NCBI RefSeq assembly: GCF_016863315.1
Contig: NZ_BOOQ01000050.1
Location: forward strand, 44,206 to 108,205
DNA from: Planotetraspora silvatica
Lineage (GTDB): Bacteria > Actinomycetota > Actinomycetes > Streptosporangiales > Streptosporangiaceae
Direction of reading: 5' to 3'
Length of the DNA: 64,000 nt
In this document: positions 1-8,884 of the stretch, one piece after another
How the letters are laid out: each line of letters begins with the position of its first letter
Position numbering within the stretch: the stretch's first letter is position 1
The notes under the pieces: model-generated
Database searches by the model: none
What the model saw: the letters and a program-made list of their open reading frames with translations, nothing else
What the model was told of the DNA's origin: nothing
Translations under genes and position numbers: made by a program

Positions 1-1
1 C

Positions 2-3000
2 GCCTACGAGTTCCAGCAGAAGATGACCGCTGCCGGGGTGAAGCCGATCATCGGGATCGAAGGCTACGTCAGCCCCGAATCCCGCTTCTACAAGCACGCG
101 GTGTTCTGGGGGGAACCCCATCAGCGCAAGTCCGACGAGCGGACCGGGCTGGGCGGCGACGTGTCGGCCAGCGGCACCTACCTGCACAAGACGATGTGGG
201 CGGTCAACGCCCAAGGGCTGCGCAACCTGTTCCGGATCTCTTCGCTGGCCTCGCTCGAGGGCCACATGAAGAAGTATCCGCGCATGGACGACGAACTTTT
301 CGAGCAGTACCACGAAGGGATCGTCGCCACCACCGGCTGCCCCTCCGGTGCGGTCCAGACAAGGCTCCGGCTCGGCCAGTACGACAAGGCTCTGGAGCAT
401 GCCGCCAAGTACCAGGAGATCTTCGGGCGCGACAATTACTTCCTGGAGATCATGGATCACGGCGGGATCCCGATCGAGACGGGGGTCCGCAGCGACCTTC
501 TGCGCATCGGTGAGACGCTGGGCATACCGCCATTGGTCACCAACGACTCCCACTACGTCACCGAAGACCAGTCCACCGCCCACGACGCGTTGCTCTGCGT
601 CGGCACCAACTCCCAGATCAACGACCCGAGCCGGTTCCGGTTCTCCGGCAACGGCTACTACGTGCGCTCCGCCGAGGAGATGTGGGCGCTCGACCCGAAC
701 TCCGAAACGTGGGCACAGGGCTGCAAGAACACCCTGCTGATCGCTGAGCGTGTCGAGTCCTACGACGAGGTGTTCGCCCACCGTGACCTCGCCGCCAAGT
801 TCCCGGTCCCCGAAGGGGAGACCGAGATGAGCTGGCTTCGCAAGGAGGCACAGCGTGGCGCGGTCCGCCGTTACGGCGACCCGGTGCCGGCGGAAGTGCT
901 GGAACGGATCGAGTACGAGCTCGGCGTCATCGAGAACATGGGGTTCCCCGGCTACTTCCTCGTCGTCGCCGACATCTGCAAATACGCGCGCGACAACGGA
1001 ATCTGGATCGGCCCGGGCCGAGGATCGGCCACGGGCTCCATGGTGGCCTACGTCACCGGCATCACCGAACTCGACCCCATCGAGCATTCCCTGCTGTTCG
1101 AGCGGTTCCTGAATCCCGAGCGCATCTCCATGCCCGACGTCGACCTCGACTTCGACGAGCGTCGTCGCGGCGACATGATCCGCTACGTCACCGAACGGTA
1201 CGGCGAGGACAACGTCTCGCTGATCATCACCTACATGACGATCAAGTCGAAGGCGGCGGTCAAGGACGCCGCTCGCGTCCTCGGCTACCCCTTCATGGTC
1301 GGCGAAAAGATCACCAAGGCGTTCCCTCCCGCCGTCATGGGCAAGGAGATCCCGCTCACCGGCATCTTCGACGACAAACACCCTCGCTACCCCGAGGCGA
1401 CCGAGCTCCGGAAGCTGTACGAGGACGACCAGGACGTCAAGCAGGTCATCGACACCGCTCTCGGCCTGGAAGGACTGACCCGCGGCACCGGCGTGCACGC
1501 CGCGGGCGTCATCTTGTCCTCCCAGCCTCTGATCGACGTGATGCCGATCTTCATGCGGGCCGACGACGGCGCCCGCATCACCGGCTTCGACGGGCCCAGC
1601 AGCGAGAACATGGGCGCGCTGAAGATGGACTTCCTCGGCCTGCGCAACCTGACCGTCATCGGCGACGCCGTCCACAACGTGAAGGCCAACCGCGGCATCG
1701 ACCTGGACATGCTCTCCCTGTCGCTGGACGACAAGAACACCTACGAGTTGCTGGCACGCGGTGACACGCTCGGGGTGTTTCAGCTCGACAGCTCGATGAT
1801 GCGCGACCTCACCAAGCTGATCGCCCCAGCCCGGTTCGAGGACATCTCATCGGTCCTGGCGCTGGGCCGCCCCGGTCCCATGGGAGCCAACGCCCACACC
1901 AACTACGCGCTTCGCAAGGCCGGGCAACAGGAGATCAAGCCGATCCACCCCTCGCTCACGGAGGCACTCGAGCCGATCCTCGGCACGACCTACCACCTGG
2001 TGGTCTACCAAGAGCAGGTCATGGCCATCGCCCAGCAACTGGCCGGGTACACCCTCGGCGGCGCCGACATCCTGCGCAGAGCGATGGGCAAGAAGAAGAA
2101 GGAGGAGATGGACAAGCAATGGGCCACCTTCTCCTCCGGAATGGTCGGCAAGGGATACACCGAAGAAGCCGCCAAAGCCGTCTGGGACGTCCTGGAACCG
2201 TTCAGCTCCTACGGATTCAACAAGTCCCACACCGCCGGTTACGGGCTCGTCTCCTACTGGACCGCCTACCTCAAGGCCAACTACCAGGCCGAGTACATGG
2301 CCGCCCTGCTCACCTCGGTCGGCACCAACAAGGATCGGATGGCGCTCTACCTCGCTGAATGCCGTCGCATGAAACTGAAAGTCCTGCCGCCGGACGTCAA
2401 CGAATCCGGCCTGCGTTTCAGCGCTGTCGGTGAGGACGTGCGGTTCGGGCTCGGCGCCGTCCAGAACGTCGGCGAGAACGCCATCAACGGCATCATCTCC
2501 GCCCGAACCGCAAAGGGCGCCTTCACCGATTTCAATGATTTCCTGACGAAGGTCCCCCAGGTCGTCTGCAACAAACGCACCATCGAATCGCTGATCAAAG
2601 CCGGTGCGTTCGACGAACTCGGCCACTCCCGAATGGGTCTGGTTCAGATCCATGACCAGGCGGTGGACTCGGTCATCGACGTCAAACGGAAAGAGGCCCT
2701 CGGCCAGGACTCGCTGTTCGGCGCCTTCGATGACGACGGCGGTGAAAACGGCAGCGTCTTTCACGTCATGATTCCCGATGGCGAGTGGGACAAGAAGACC
2801 AAGCTGGCCTTCGAGCGGGAGATGCTCGGCCTCTACGTATCCGATCACCCGCTCAATGGAGCGGAACGCGTTCTGGAGCGCAATCGCGATCTGACCATCG
2901 CCCAGATCCTCGACGGTCAGGCGGGCTTCGGCAACGTGCGCATCGCCGGCATCATTTCCGGCGTCGACAAGAAGGTCACCAAGAAGGGCGACGTGTGGGC

Positions 3001-3445
3001 GATCCTCAAGATCGAAGACCACGACGCGTCCATCGAGGTGCCCTGCTTCCCCCAGACCTACCAGTTGTACGGGACCAACCTCGCGCCCGACCTGGTCGTC
3101 TCCGTTACGGGCCGGATCCGCTCACGCGGCGACGGTGAGGAGGCGACGGTGTCGTTCAACGCCATGGACATCTCGTTCCTGGACATCTCCGGAATCCAGG
3201 CGGACGGGCGTGAACCTGTGGTCATCGCTCTTCGCGAGGAACGCGTGACCGAAGATCTTGTCAGTGAACTCAAAAGGATCTTGACGGTACATCCCGGTGA
3301 TACGCCGGTCCGTATCCGTGTGGAACGCCTCAACCGCAGGATCAGCCTCGTCGAACTCCCCGACTATGCGGTCAACATCAGCAACGGAGCATTCGCGGGG
3401 GACATCAAAGTCCTTCTCGGCGCAGGCGCGCTGGTCGGACCATGA
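2..3445 (+). CDS. dnaE: DNA polymerase III subunit alpha (5'-partial)
   Basis: This is the replicative C-family polymerase catalytic subunit. The reading frame is open to the window edge (AYEFQQKM precedes the first internal ATG at 23), so the N-terminus, including the first PHP-domain histidines, lies outside. About 1147 residues remain, against roughly 1180 in the family. Visible parts are the rest of the PHP domain, the polymerase core with GPGRGSATGS and the catalytic PDVDLDFDERRRGD Asp cluster near residues 370-385, the fingers (DILRRAMGKKKKEEM), a helix-hairpin-helix region and a C-terminal OB fold. Parts of the core read differently from the DnaE1 sequence I would expect in actinomycetes (for example GLTRGTGVHAAGV). 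It may be a second dnaE copy, but that is inference. The family call is secure. Confidence 0.95.
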   Translation, partial: AYEFQQKMTAAGVKPIIGIEGYVSPESRFYKHAVFWGEPHQRKSDERTGLGGDVSASGTYLHKTMWAVNAQGLRNLFRISSLASLEGHMKKYPRMDDELFEQYHEGIVATTGCPSGAVQTRLRLGQYDKALEHAAKYQEIFGRDNYFLEIMDHGGIPIETGVRSDLLRIGETLGIPPLVTNDSHYVTEDQSTAHDALLCVGTNSQINDPSRFRFSGNGYYVRSAEEMWALDPNSETWAQGCKNTLLIAERVESYDEVFAHRDLAAKFPVPEGETEMSWLRKEAQRGAVRRYGDPVPAEVLERIEYELGVIENMGFPGYFLVVADICKYARDNGIWIGPGRGSATGSMVAYVTGITELDPIEHSLLFERFLNPERISMPDVDLDFDERRRGDMIRYVTERYGEDNVSLIITYMTIKSKAAVKDAARVLGYPFMVGEKITKAFPPAVMGKEIPLTGIFDDKHPRYPEATELRKLYEDDQDVKQVIDTALGLEGLTRGTGVHAAGVILSSQPLIDVMPIFMRADDGARITGFDGPSSENMGALKMDFLGLRNLTVIGDAVHNVKANRGIDLDMLSLSLDDKNTYELLARGDTLGVFQLDSSMMRDLTKLIAPARFEDISSVLALGRPGPMGANAHTNYALRKAGQQEIKPIHPSLTEALEPILGTTYHLVVYQEQVMAIAQQLAGYTLGGADILRRAMGKKKKEEMDKQWATFSSGMVGKGYTEEAAKAVWDVLEPFSSYGFNKSHTAGYGLVSYWTAYLKANYQAEYMAALLTSVGTNKDRMALYLAECRRMKLKVLPPDVNESGLRFSAVGEDVRFGLGAVQNVGENAINGIISARTAKGAFTDFNDFLTKVPQVVCNKRTIESLIKAGAFDELGHSRMGLVQIHDQAVDSVIDVKRKEALGQDSLFGAFDDDGGENGSVFHVMIPDGEWDKKTKLAFEREMLGLYVSDHPLNGAERVLERNRDLTIAQILDGQAGFGNVRIAGIISGVDKKVTKKGDVWAILKIEDHDASIEVPCFPQTYQLYGTNLAPDLVVSVTGRIRSRGDGEEATVSFNAMDISFLDISGIQADGREPVVIALREERVTEDLVSELKRILTVHPGDTPVRIRVERLNRRISLVELPDYAVNISNGAFAGDIKVLLGAGALVGP

Positions 3446-3555
3446 CAGGGCGATACGACCTCGCACTCAAAGGCGCGGAGCCGAACTGTCACGCAGGATG
3501 AGGCACACCGGGCGGTGACCGGCTGGTCGAGCCGGTACGTCTCCGACGTCGCCGT

Positions 3556-4286
3556 TCAGGTGACAGCTCGCTTCGCGGCCGTCCATGTGTTGCACGCACC
3601 CGGCTCGCCGGAACGGTAACCCTTCTCCAACCAACGCAACTGGGTGGACAACTTGCCATGGATCGTGACCCATGCCGATCCGAGTACACGGCCCACGTAC
3701 AGCGACCGATACCGCTGCCACGACGGCGTATCGCTCCGCATGCCGCTGATGGCCACTCCGGCGAAGCACGAGGCCTGGAGTGCCGCCTGCCTGCTCACAA
3801 GGTCCTTGTCCCGCTGCGTGGCGAATTGGTGGCGCCGCAGTAATAGCCGTCGGCACCTCTCGGAGGCACCGCCCCACACTCGGGATCATTCATCTGGCGC
3901 TGGATGAACTTCCGTTCGGGTGGCGTATAGGCGATTCTCGTGGCTTTGAATTCGCGGCTCCAGAGGTCGTCCAGGCAGGTGGAGACCGACGCCATGTACT
4001 TCTGCATCGCCGGCCGACTGCCCGGTGTGATCGCCGGGAGCCTGCAGTCGGCCTTGGCCCGCGGGGCCGCGTAGAGCGGGCTCTTGGTCGCGGCGGGGGG
4101 ACCTGTGAGCAGCGTGACGAGGTCCGGTTCCGCTGCGGCCTCCGGCGACGGCGATGAGGTCGCTGTCGACGCGGAAGGCCGCGAGGCGGAGTGGGACGCA
4201 CGGTCGGCGGGTCCCGACGCGGTGCTGGGAGAGCAGGCCGTCAGCAGGGCACAGCTCACGAGTACAAGCGGGGAGAGGCGGAGCAT
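3556..4286 (-). pseudogene. Neutral zinc metallopeptidase-like lipoprotein, core deleted and frameshifted
   Basis: The 5' part encodes a lipoprotein signal (LVLVSCALLTAC, Cys in the lipobox), a Ser/Pro/Ala-rich linker and the N-terminal domain of actinobacterial neutral zinc metallopeptidase-like proteins (RKFIQRQMNDPECG, ADGYYCGATNS). Directly after this the frame leaves the family and stops at 3795. In another frame from about 3850 down to 3556 the family's C-terminal part resumes (RQAALQASCFAGVAI, GACNTWTAAKRA). The segment between them, which carries the HEXXH zinc site, is absent. An internal deletion with frame loss explains this. The ATG at 4286 is chosen as start; a TTG at 4295 is also possible. 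The product cannot be an active protease. Confidence 0.8.
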
Positions 4287-4443
4287 ATGGCGCAATTTAC
4301 TGTGTACGCACTCAAACCAGTGCGATCAGGACCTCGCGTGATCAACGGGATGATCCATCGCACTCACCACGCCCCACGGCGCCGGCCCCCGCTCAACCAT
4401 GCGCTCCGCCTTCCCGTCGCCATGCCGCGGCGGCATCCCCGGC

Positions 4444-5244
4444 TCAGGCCCTCGCGCCGCCGTCGACTCGCAGGACGGTACCGGTCACGTAGGAGGAGCG
4501 GTCACTGAGGAGCCAGGCGGCGGCCTGGGCGATTTCGTCGGGGTCGGCCGCGCGGCGCAGCGGGGTGTGCTCATTGAGCCGCTCGACGAGACCGGGCGAA
4601 TCCGCCTCCCACGCACGGATCATCTCGGTCAGCGTGGTGCCGGGGGCGATCGCGTTGACGCGGATGCCTTCCGGGCCGTAGGTGATGGCAGCCGACTCGG
4701 TGAGGCTGTTGACCGCCCGCTTCATCGCACCGTAGGCGGGCAGCTCGGGATTGCCCATCAGGCTGCCGACGCTGGAGTTGTTGACGATGGCCCCCGTGCC
4801 GACGGTGGCCCGGATGGCGGCGACCTCGGCGACCATGGCCAGCCACGGGCCCCGGAGGTTCACGGCGTAGACGTGGTCGAAGTCGGCCTCCCGCACCTGG
4901 TCCATCGGGCCGGGCGGCACGATCGTCGCGCCGTTGTTGAAGGCGACGTCGAGCCGGCCGTACAGGTCCACGGCCCGGTCGACGGCGGCGCGCACGCTGG
5001 TCGCGTCGGCGAGATCGCACACTGCGTAGTCCGCGATGCCGCCCGCTGCCCGGACCTCTGCAGTGACCGCCTTCAGCTGGGCCTCCGTGCGGGCCGCGAG
5101 CAGCACCCGGGCGCCCTCCCGGGCGAACAGCCGGGCCGCGGCGGCGCCGATGCCGCGCCCGGCACCGGTGACGAAGGCGACCTTGCCGGCCAGCAGGCCC
5201 AGGGCGGCGGGGGTGGATGTTTCGGTGGTGGGTGTGTTGTCCAT
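4444..5244 (-). CDS. SDR family NAD(P)-dependent oxidoreductase
   Basis: A classical short-chain dehydrogenase/reductase with a Rossmann fold. It shows the cofactor loop TGAGRGIG near residue 27, the NNGA motif, an active-site Ser in IVNNSS, the catalytic pair in YGAMK, and the C-terminal VTGTVLRVDGG typical of the FabG-like class. The substrate is unknown. The frame extends upstream to 5316, but the ATG at 5244 fits the family N-terminus and leaves space for a promoter. The gene is divergent from an XRE-type regulator at 5334 across a palindromic operator, an arrangement that suggests the regulator controls this SDR. Confidence 0.9.
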   Translation of the reverse strand: MDNTPTTETSTPAALGLLAGKVAFVTGAGRGIGAAAARLFAREGARVLLAARTEAQLKAVTAEVRAAGGIADYAVCDLADATSVRAAVDRAVDLYGRLDVAFNNGATIVPPGPMDQVREADFDHVYAVNLRGPWLAMVAEVAAIRATVGTGAIVNNSSVGSLMGNPELPAYGAMKRAVNSLTESAAITYGPEGIRVNAIAPGTTLTEMIRAWEADSPGLVERLNEHTPLRRAADPDEIAQAAAWLLSDRSSYVTGTVLRVDGGARA

Positions 5245-5275
5245 GGCAGCGAGCCTGCCGACAGTCCGCGGAGCG

Positions 5276-5302
5276 GATCCAGGCACCGGTGGTACCTGGA
5301 TC
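5276..5302. promoter_or_regulatory. 27-bp near-perfect palindrome (probable operator)
   Basis: Arms GATCCAGGCACC and GGTACCTGGATC are inverted repeats with one mismatch around a 3-nt centre (GGT). The site lies between the SDR start (5244) and the regulator start (5334). It is an obvious candidate binding site for the dimeric regulator encoded at 5334, controlling both genes. Confidence 0.7.
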
Positions 5303-5321
5303 GGCTCGGCGGCCACCTGCG

Positions 5322-5327
5322 CATACT
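5322..5327 (+). promoter_or_regulatory. Probable -10 box of a leaderless regulator transcript
   Basis: CATACT ends 6 nt before the GTG at 5334, the spacing expected if transcription starts at the initiation codon. No Shine-Dalgarno sequence is visible. This supports 5334 over the longer frame beginning at 5217. Confidence 0.5.
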
Positions 5328-5333
5328 GGGGGT

Positions 5334-6185
5334 GTGGACAGACGAGAATTGGCGGCCTTCCTGCGCAGCAGGCGCGAGCGGATCACCCCCGCCGACGTGG
5401 GGCTGCCTTCCGGTCCGCGCCGCCGCACCCCGGGGCTGCGCCGCGAGGAGGCGGCGCAGCTGGCGTTCATCTCGACCGAGTACTACACGCGGCTGGAGCA
5501 GGCCCGCGGCCCGCGCCCGTCGCGGGAGGTGCTGGCCGGGCTGGCCCGGGCCCTGCGCCTGTCGGACGCCGAGCGCGACCACCTCCACCACCTCGCCGGA
5601 GCACCGCCGGGTCCCCCGCCCGGGCCCTCGCGCGAGGTACGGCAGAGCATCCTTGACCTGCTGTACCGGTTGCCGCAGGCCGCCGCGATCGTGACGTCCG
5701 CGACGCACGAGGTGATCGCCTGGAATGATCTGGCGGCCGCCCTCATGGAGGACTTCTCCGCCCTGTCGCGGCGCGACCGCAATCTTGTGCGCCGTGTCTT
5801 CCTCGGCCCGCACCCGCAGGGGCGGCGGTTGTACGGGGTGTCGGACGCGGACGGTTTCGCCCGCAGCGCGGCCCAGGACCTACACGCCGCCGCCGCCCGT
5901 TACCCCGACGATCCCGAGGTGGCCGAGCTGGTGAGTGAACTCCTCGCCGGCAGCGAGGAGTTCGCCCGCCTGTGGGCCTCCCACGACGTGAGCGCCGAAC
6001 TCACCCTGTGCAAGACCTTCCAGCATCCCCTGGTCGGCCCGGTCACCGTCAACTGCGACGTCCTCGACATCACCGACCGGGACCAGCGGGTCGTGATCTA
6101 CACCGCCGCGCCCGGCTCACCGTCCGAGGAGGCGCTGCGGCTGCTGTCGGTCGTCGGCACGCAGCGCATGGACGTGCCCGGCTGA
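5334..6185 (+). CDS. XRE/MmyB-type helix-turn-helix transcriptional regulator
   Basis: The N-terminus carries an HTH of the MmyB-like class (FLRSRRERITPADVGLP, RRTPGLRREEAAQLA, STEYYTRLEQARGPRPS, residues about 6-70). A PAS-like MmyB ligand-binding domain follows (LPQAAAIVTSATHEVIAWN to the end). Length is 283 residues, usual for the family. In actinomycetes such regulators often sit divergent to an SDR and respond to a small ligand, as here. The GTG at 5334 is preferred because a -10 box sits just upstream and family members begin about six residues before the FLRSRR motif. Confidence 0.9.
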   Translation: MDRRELAAFLRSRRERITPADVGLPSGPRRRTPGLRREEAAQLAFISTEYYTRLEQARGPRPSREVLAGLARALRLSDAERDHLHHLAGAPPGPPPGPSREVRQSILDLLYRLPQAAAIVTSATHEVIAWNDLAAALMEDFSALSRRDRNLVRRVFLGPHPQGRRLYGVSDADGFARSAAQDLHAAAARYPDDPEVAELVSELLAGSEEFARLWASHDVSAELTLCKTFQHPLVGPVTVNCDVLDITDRDQRVVIYTAAPGSPSEEALRLLSVVGTQRMDVPG

Positions 6186-6199
6186 GCGACAGGGCTCGC

Positions 6200-6784
6200 T
6201 CATGGCACCTGCCGCCGCGGTTTCCGGTCGGCGGCGATGACCGACATGACGTGCGCGTCGACCCACTCGCCATCCATCAGCAGCGCCTGTCGACGGGTGC
6301 CCTCGTGCCGGAACCCGGCCTTCTCATACACACGTCGCGCACGAGGGTTGAAGTCGAACACCTCGAGCTCGACCCGGTTGAGCCCGACCACCTCGAAGGC
6401 GTAGTCGAGGACCAGGCGGGTGGCCTCGGTCCCATAGCCCCTTCCTCGGGCGGCAAGCCAGATCCGGTAGTTGCACCACCGGTTCGCCGAGTCGAGATCG
6501 TTGAGGACCGCCTCGCCGATGATCCGGCAGGTGCTGCGCTCGAGCACCACCCACACCATCCGGTCGCGCGCTGTGGACCAGGCCTGGTAGATCCGCTCGA
6601 GCTCGTCGGCTTCGTAGGCGGGGGCGGGTGCGGTTCTGCTGTTGACACTGCCGGTGAGGACCGCCACTTCGGGGTCGTCCAACTCCACGTTGAGAATGAG
6701 TGCGTCGCCGGCGCGTACCGGGCGGAGGTCGACGAGGTCTCCGTGGAGCGTCGGCTTGTGGGAGAAGTCGAGCTGGTCCGTCAC
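6200..6784 (-). CDS. GNAT family N-acetyltransferase
   Basis: About 194 residues with RimJ/RimL-like GNAT features: LHGDLVDLRPVRAGD at the start, IIGEAVLNDLDSANRWCNY, the acetyl-CoA loop (ARGRGYGTEATRL) near residue 115, and NPRARRVYEKAGFRHEG at the C-terminus. The substrate is unknown. The start is the GTG at 6784, which overlaps the stop of the upstream isocitrate-lyase-like gene by 4 nt (GTGA), so translation is probably coupled. It is the last gene of a leftward operon starting near 8868. Confidence 0.88.
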   Translation of the reverse strand: MTDQLDFSHKPTLHGDLVDLRPVRAGDALILNVELDDPEVAVLTGSVNSRTAPAPAYEADELERIYQAWSTARDRMVWVVLERSTCRIIGEAVLNDLDSANRWCNYRIWLAARGRGYGTEATRLVLDYAFEVVGLNRVELEVFDFNPRARRVYEKAGFRHEGTRRQALLMDGEWVDAHVMSVIAADRKPRRQVP

Positions 6785-7542
6785 TTCCGTGCCTCGAAGA
6801 GAGACTGGAGATCGGTGTGCAGGTGGTCGAGTGCGCTGCGGTACAGCTGGGGCCCCACGGAGACCCGGGCCACACCGATTGCGCGGAGCTCGTCCAGCGA
6901 CCCGCCTTTCAGCGGAAGACCAGCGTTCACCGGCGCGCCGACCTCGGCGACGACGGCCCGGAGGTCGTCCGGCCCGGCTCCGGGAGGGAACACACAATCG
7001 GCGCCGGCCGACCAGTACGCCTCAGCCCTGCTGATCGCATCGGCACGCTTCTGCTCCTCGGCCAGAGGCGAGGTGGGGAAGAAAGAGTCGATCCGGGCAT
7101 TGATGACCAGCGGCACCCCGATACGGTCGGCGGCTGCGCGCATCCGCGCGATGTAGGTGGCGCGGACATCGACGTCGATCAGGCCGCCGTTGGCGTGATC
7201 ACTGTCCTCGATGTTGCAGCCGACGGCTCCGATCCCATTCAGCAGTTCGACCAGCTCCTCCGGCGCCATCCGGTAGCCGGCCTCGGCATCGACGGTGACC
7301 GGCACGTCGACAGAGGCTGCGATGCGTCGGGCGACGAACATCATCTCCTTGCTCGGGGCGCCCTCACCGTCGTCGTAGCCCAGAGCGGCGGCGATCGCGT
7401 TGCTCGCGGTCGCGACCACCGGGAAGCCCGCGTCGACGACGGCGCGGGCGCTGCCCACGTCCCAGGCATTGGGCAGCACCAGCGGAGCGCCCGGGATGTG
7501 CAGGGAACGAAGCAGCTTGGCCTTGTCGGCCTGATCAGACAT
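6781..7542 (-). CDS. Isocitrate lyase/PEP mutase family protein
   Basis: A TIM-barrel enzyme of the isocitrate lyase/phosphoenolpyruvate mutase superfamily (253 residues). It shows LVLPNAWDVGSARAVVDAG at the N-terminus, the metal-binding Asp/Glu strand VTVDAEAGY and GCNIEDSD. The family cleaves or forms C-C or P-C bonds next to carboxylates; the real substrate is unknown. The ATG at 7542 has GAGG upstream; a TTG at 7560 would overlap the preceding SDR. It lies 7 nt after that SDR and overlaps the GNAT gene by 4 nt, so the three are almost certainly one transcript. Confidence 0.88.
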   Translation of the reverse strand: MSDQADKAKLLRSLHIPGAPLVLPNAWDVGSARAVVDAGFPVVATASNAIAAALGYDDGEGAPSKEMMFVARRIAASVDVPVTVDAEAGYRMAPEELVELLNGIGAVGCNIEDSDHANGGLIDVDVRATYIARMRAAADRIGVPLVINARIDSFFPTSPLAEEQKRADAISRAEAYWSAGADCVFPPGAGPDDLRAVVAEVGAPVNAGLPLKGGSLDELRAIGVARVSVGPQLYRSALDHLHTDLQSLFEARK

Positions 7543-7549
7543 GGCGGCC

Positions 7550-8362
7550 TCAGTCGACAAGTGCGCCGGCGGACAGATTGGCGATTGTCCCGGTCATGGC
7601 TCCAGCTCGATCCGAAGCCAGGAACGCGGCCGTCTCTGCGATTTCAGAGAGCGTAGGCAGCCTCTTGAGAAGCGTCCCCTGGACCATCCCCCCGCCTTCG
7701 AGCATTTCCTGGACCGACTGCCCGGCCGCTGCCGCGGTTTGCTTGAAGAGGTCCGTGGTGTAGGAGCCCGCCGCCGGCGCGTCGACGACGGCGTGTGGAC
7801 GGATGCAGATCACCCGGATGTTGCCGGGTGCCAGCTCCGCGGCCAGAACCCGCGAGAAGGCCTCCTTGCCGGCCGCGCTCACGCTGTGCCCCAAGATGCC
7901 GCCCACAGCCAGTTTGGAACCCGGCTCGGACAAAGTCAGGATGACGCCAGGACGCTCGCGACCCATGTGCCGTGCCACAGCCTTGCTGGTGATGAACAAC
8001 GTCCGCAGAAAGCCATCAATCGGCCGCATGAACTCCTCCAGCGAGAGGTCCGCCAGCAAAGTCCCCTGGTCGTGCATGACACTCACGGCGTTGAGGGCGA
8101 TGTCGATGCCGCCGGTCTTCGCCGCGATCGCATCGGCGTGCTCTTCGACCGCCTGTTGATCGAGAACGTCAACCTGTGCGGTCTCGACCGTTCCGCCCGT
8201 GGCGGCGATATCACGCGCCACGGCGTCGAGCTTCGCCTGCGTCCGCCCGGCGATGAAGACCCTCGCACCTTCCCGGGCGAATACCCGTGCGATTGCGCCG
8301 CCGATCGCGCCCCCGCCTCCATAGATCACAGCGTTCTTGTCGCCAAGCAGCAACCCGCTCAT
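7550..8362 (-). CDS. Divergent SDR family protein lacking the catalytic tyrosine
   Basis: 270 residues with the SDR cofactor loop as GGGGAIGGAIA and an ARVFIAGRT strand, so nucleotide binding looks intact. Where a classical SDR has YxxxK, this protein reads SVSAAGKEAF: the Lys is present but the Tyr position holds Ser. NNAG is also altered to NAVS. It may use an atypical mechanism or act as a binding or regulatory protein. The ATG at 8362 has a strong ribosome-binding site (GGAGGACACAT). It is the second gene of a leftward operon. Confidence 0.85.
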   Translation of the reverse strand: MSGLLLGDKNAVIYGGGGAIGGAIARVFAREGARVFIAGRTQAKLDAVARDIAATGGTVETAQVDVLDQQAVEEHADAIAAKTGGIDIALNAVSVMHDQGTLLADLSLEEFMRPIDGFLRTLFITSKAVARHMGRERPGVILTLSEPGSKLAVGGILGHSVSAAGKEAFSRVLAAELAPGNIRVICIRPHAVVDAPAAGSYTTDLFKQTAAAAGQSVQEMLEGGGMVQGTLLKRLPTLSEIAETAAFLASDRAGAMTGTIANLSAGALVD

Positions 8363-8418
8363 ATGTGTCCTCCAAAGGTGATTGATTCGTCCGAATGATT
8401 CGTCGTCGACGGCGACGC

Positions 8419-8868
8419 TCATCGCGCCACCACGGAAGTGGCGTAGCCCTGCAGTCGGGGCAGGAACATGTCCCAGCCGCGTTCGTGGTCGTGGAAGGCA
8501 TCCTCGAGCACAGCGGCTTCCCAGCCCTTCTCTCGCCAGCCGCTCTCAGTCAGGCGCACAATCGTGCCGTCACCGCAGGGCTCGAGCTCGAAGGTGACCA
8601 GGAGAGAGTTGTCTGCACCGGGCAGCCGACCATCGGGAGCGATCCAGCGGAACGCGAACCTGCGGGGCGGATCCACGTCGACCACCGTGATCGGTTCGAC
8701 CCCCGCGTGGTCGCCCCACACCAGTTCGCCGACCGCGCCTGGCGCGGGCTCAAACGACGCGTCGTCGGACCACCACATCTTGATGTGCTCAGGACGACTC
8801 ACCACATCGAACACGATCTCCGGTGCCGCGTCGACGCGGATCTCGCGCTCCAACTTTCCGAACTCCAC
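8419..8868 (-). CDS. SRPBCC/AHSA1 domain protein
   Basis: About 149 residues of the Bet v1-like AHSA1 type: LEREIRVDAAPEIVFDVVS at the start, EHIKMWWSDDASFEP, and a C-terminal helix with WEAAVLEDAFHDHERGWDMFL. Such proteins bind hydrophobic ligands or act as steroid/polyketide-type binding folds; no substrate can be named. The GTG at 8868 (or adjacent GTG 8871) follows a G6 tract usable as ribosome-binding site; the ATG at 8892 falls inside an operator-like repeat and is less likely. It heads the operon with the divergent SDR, PEP-mutase-like and GNAT genes. Confidence 0.82.
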   Translation of the reverse strand: MEFGKLEREIRVDAAPEIVFDVVSRPEHIKMWWSDDASFEPAPGAVGELVWGDHAGVEPITVVDVDPPRRFAFRWIAPDGRLPGADNSLLVTFELEPCGDGTIVRLTESGWREKGWEAAVLEDAFHDHERGWDMFLPRLQGYATSVVAR

Positions 8869-8884
8869 CACAGCCCCCCAATAA

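Noticed and set aside
1847..3022. 391-residue minus-strand frame inside dnaE
   Set aside because: Antisense shadow of a strongly conserved gene; no ribosome-binding site or domain.
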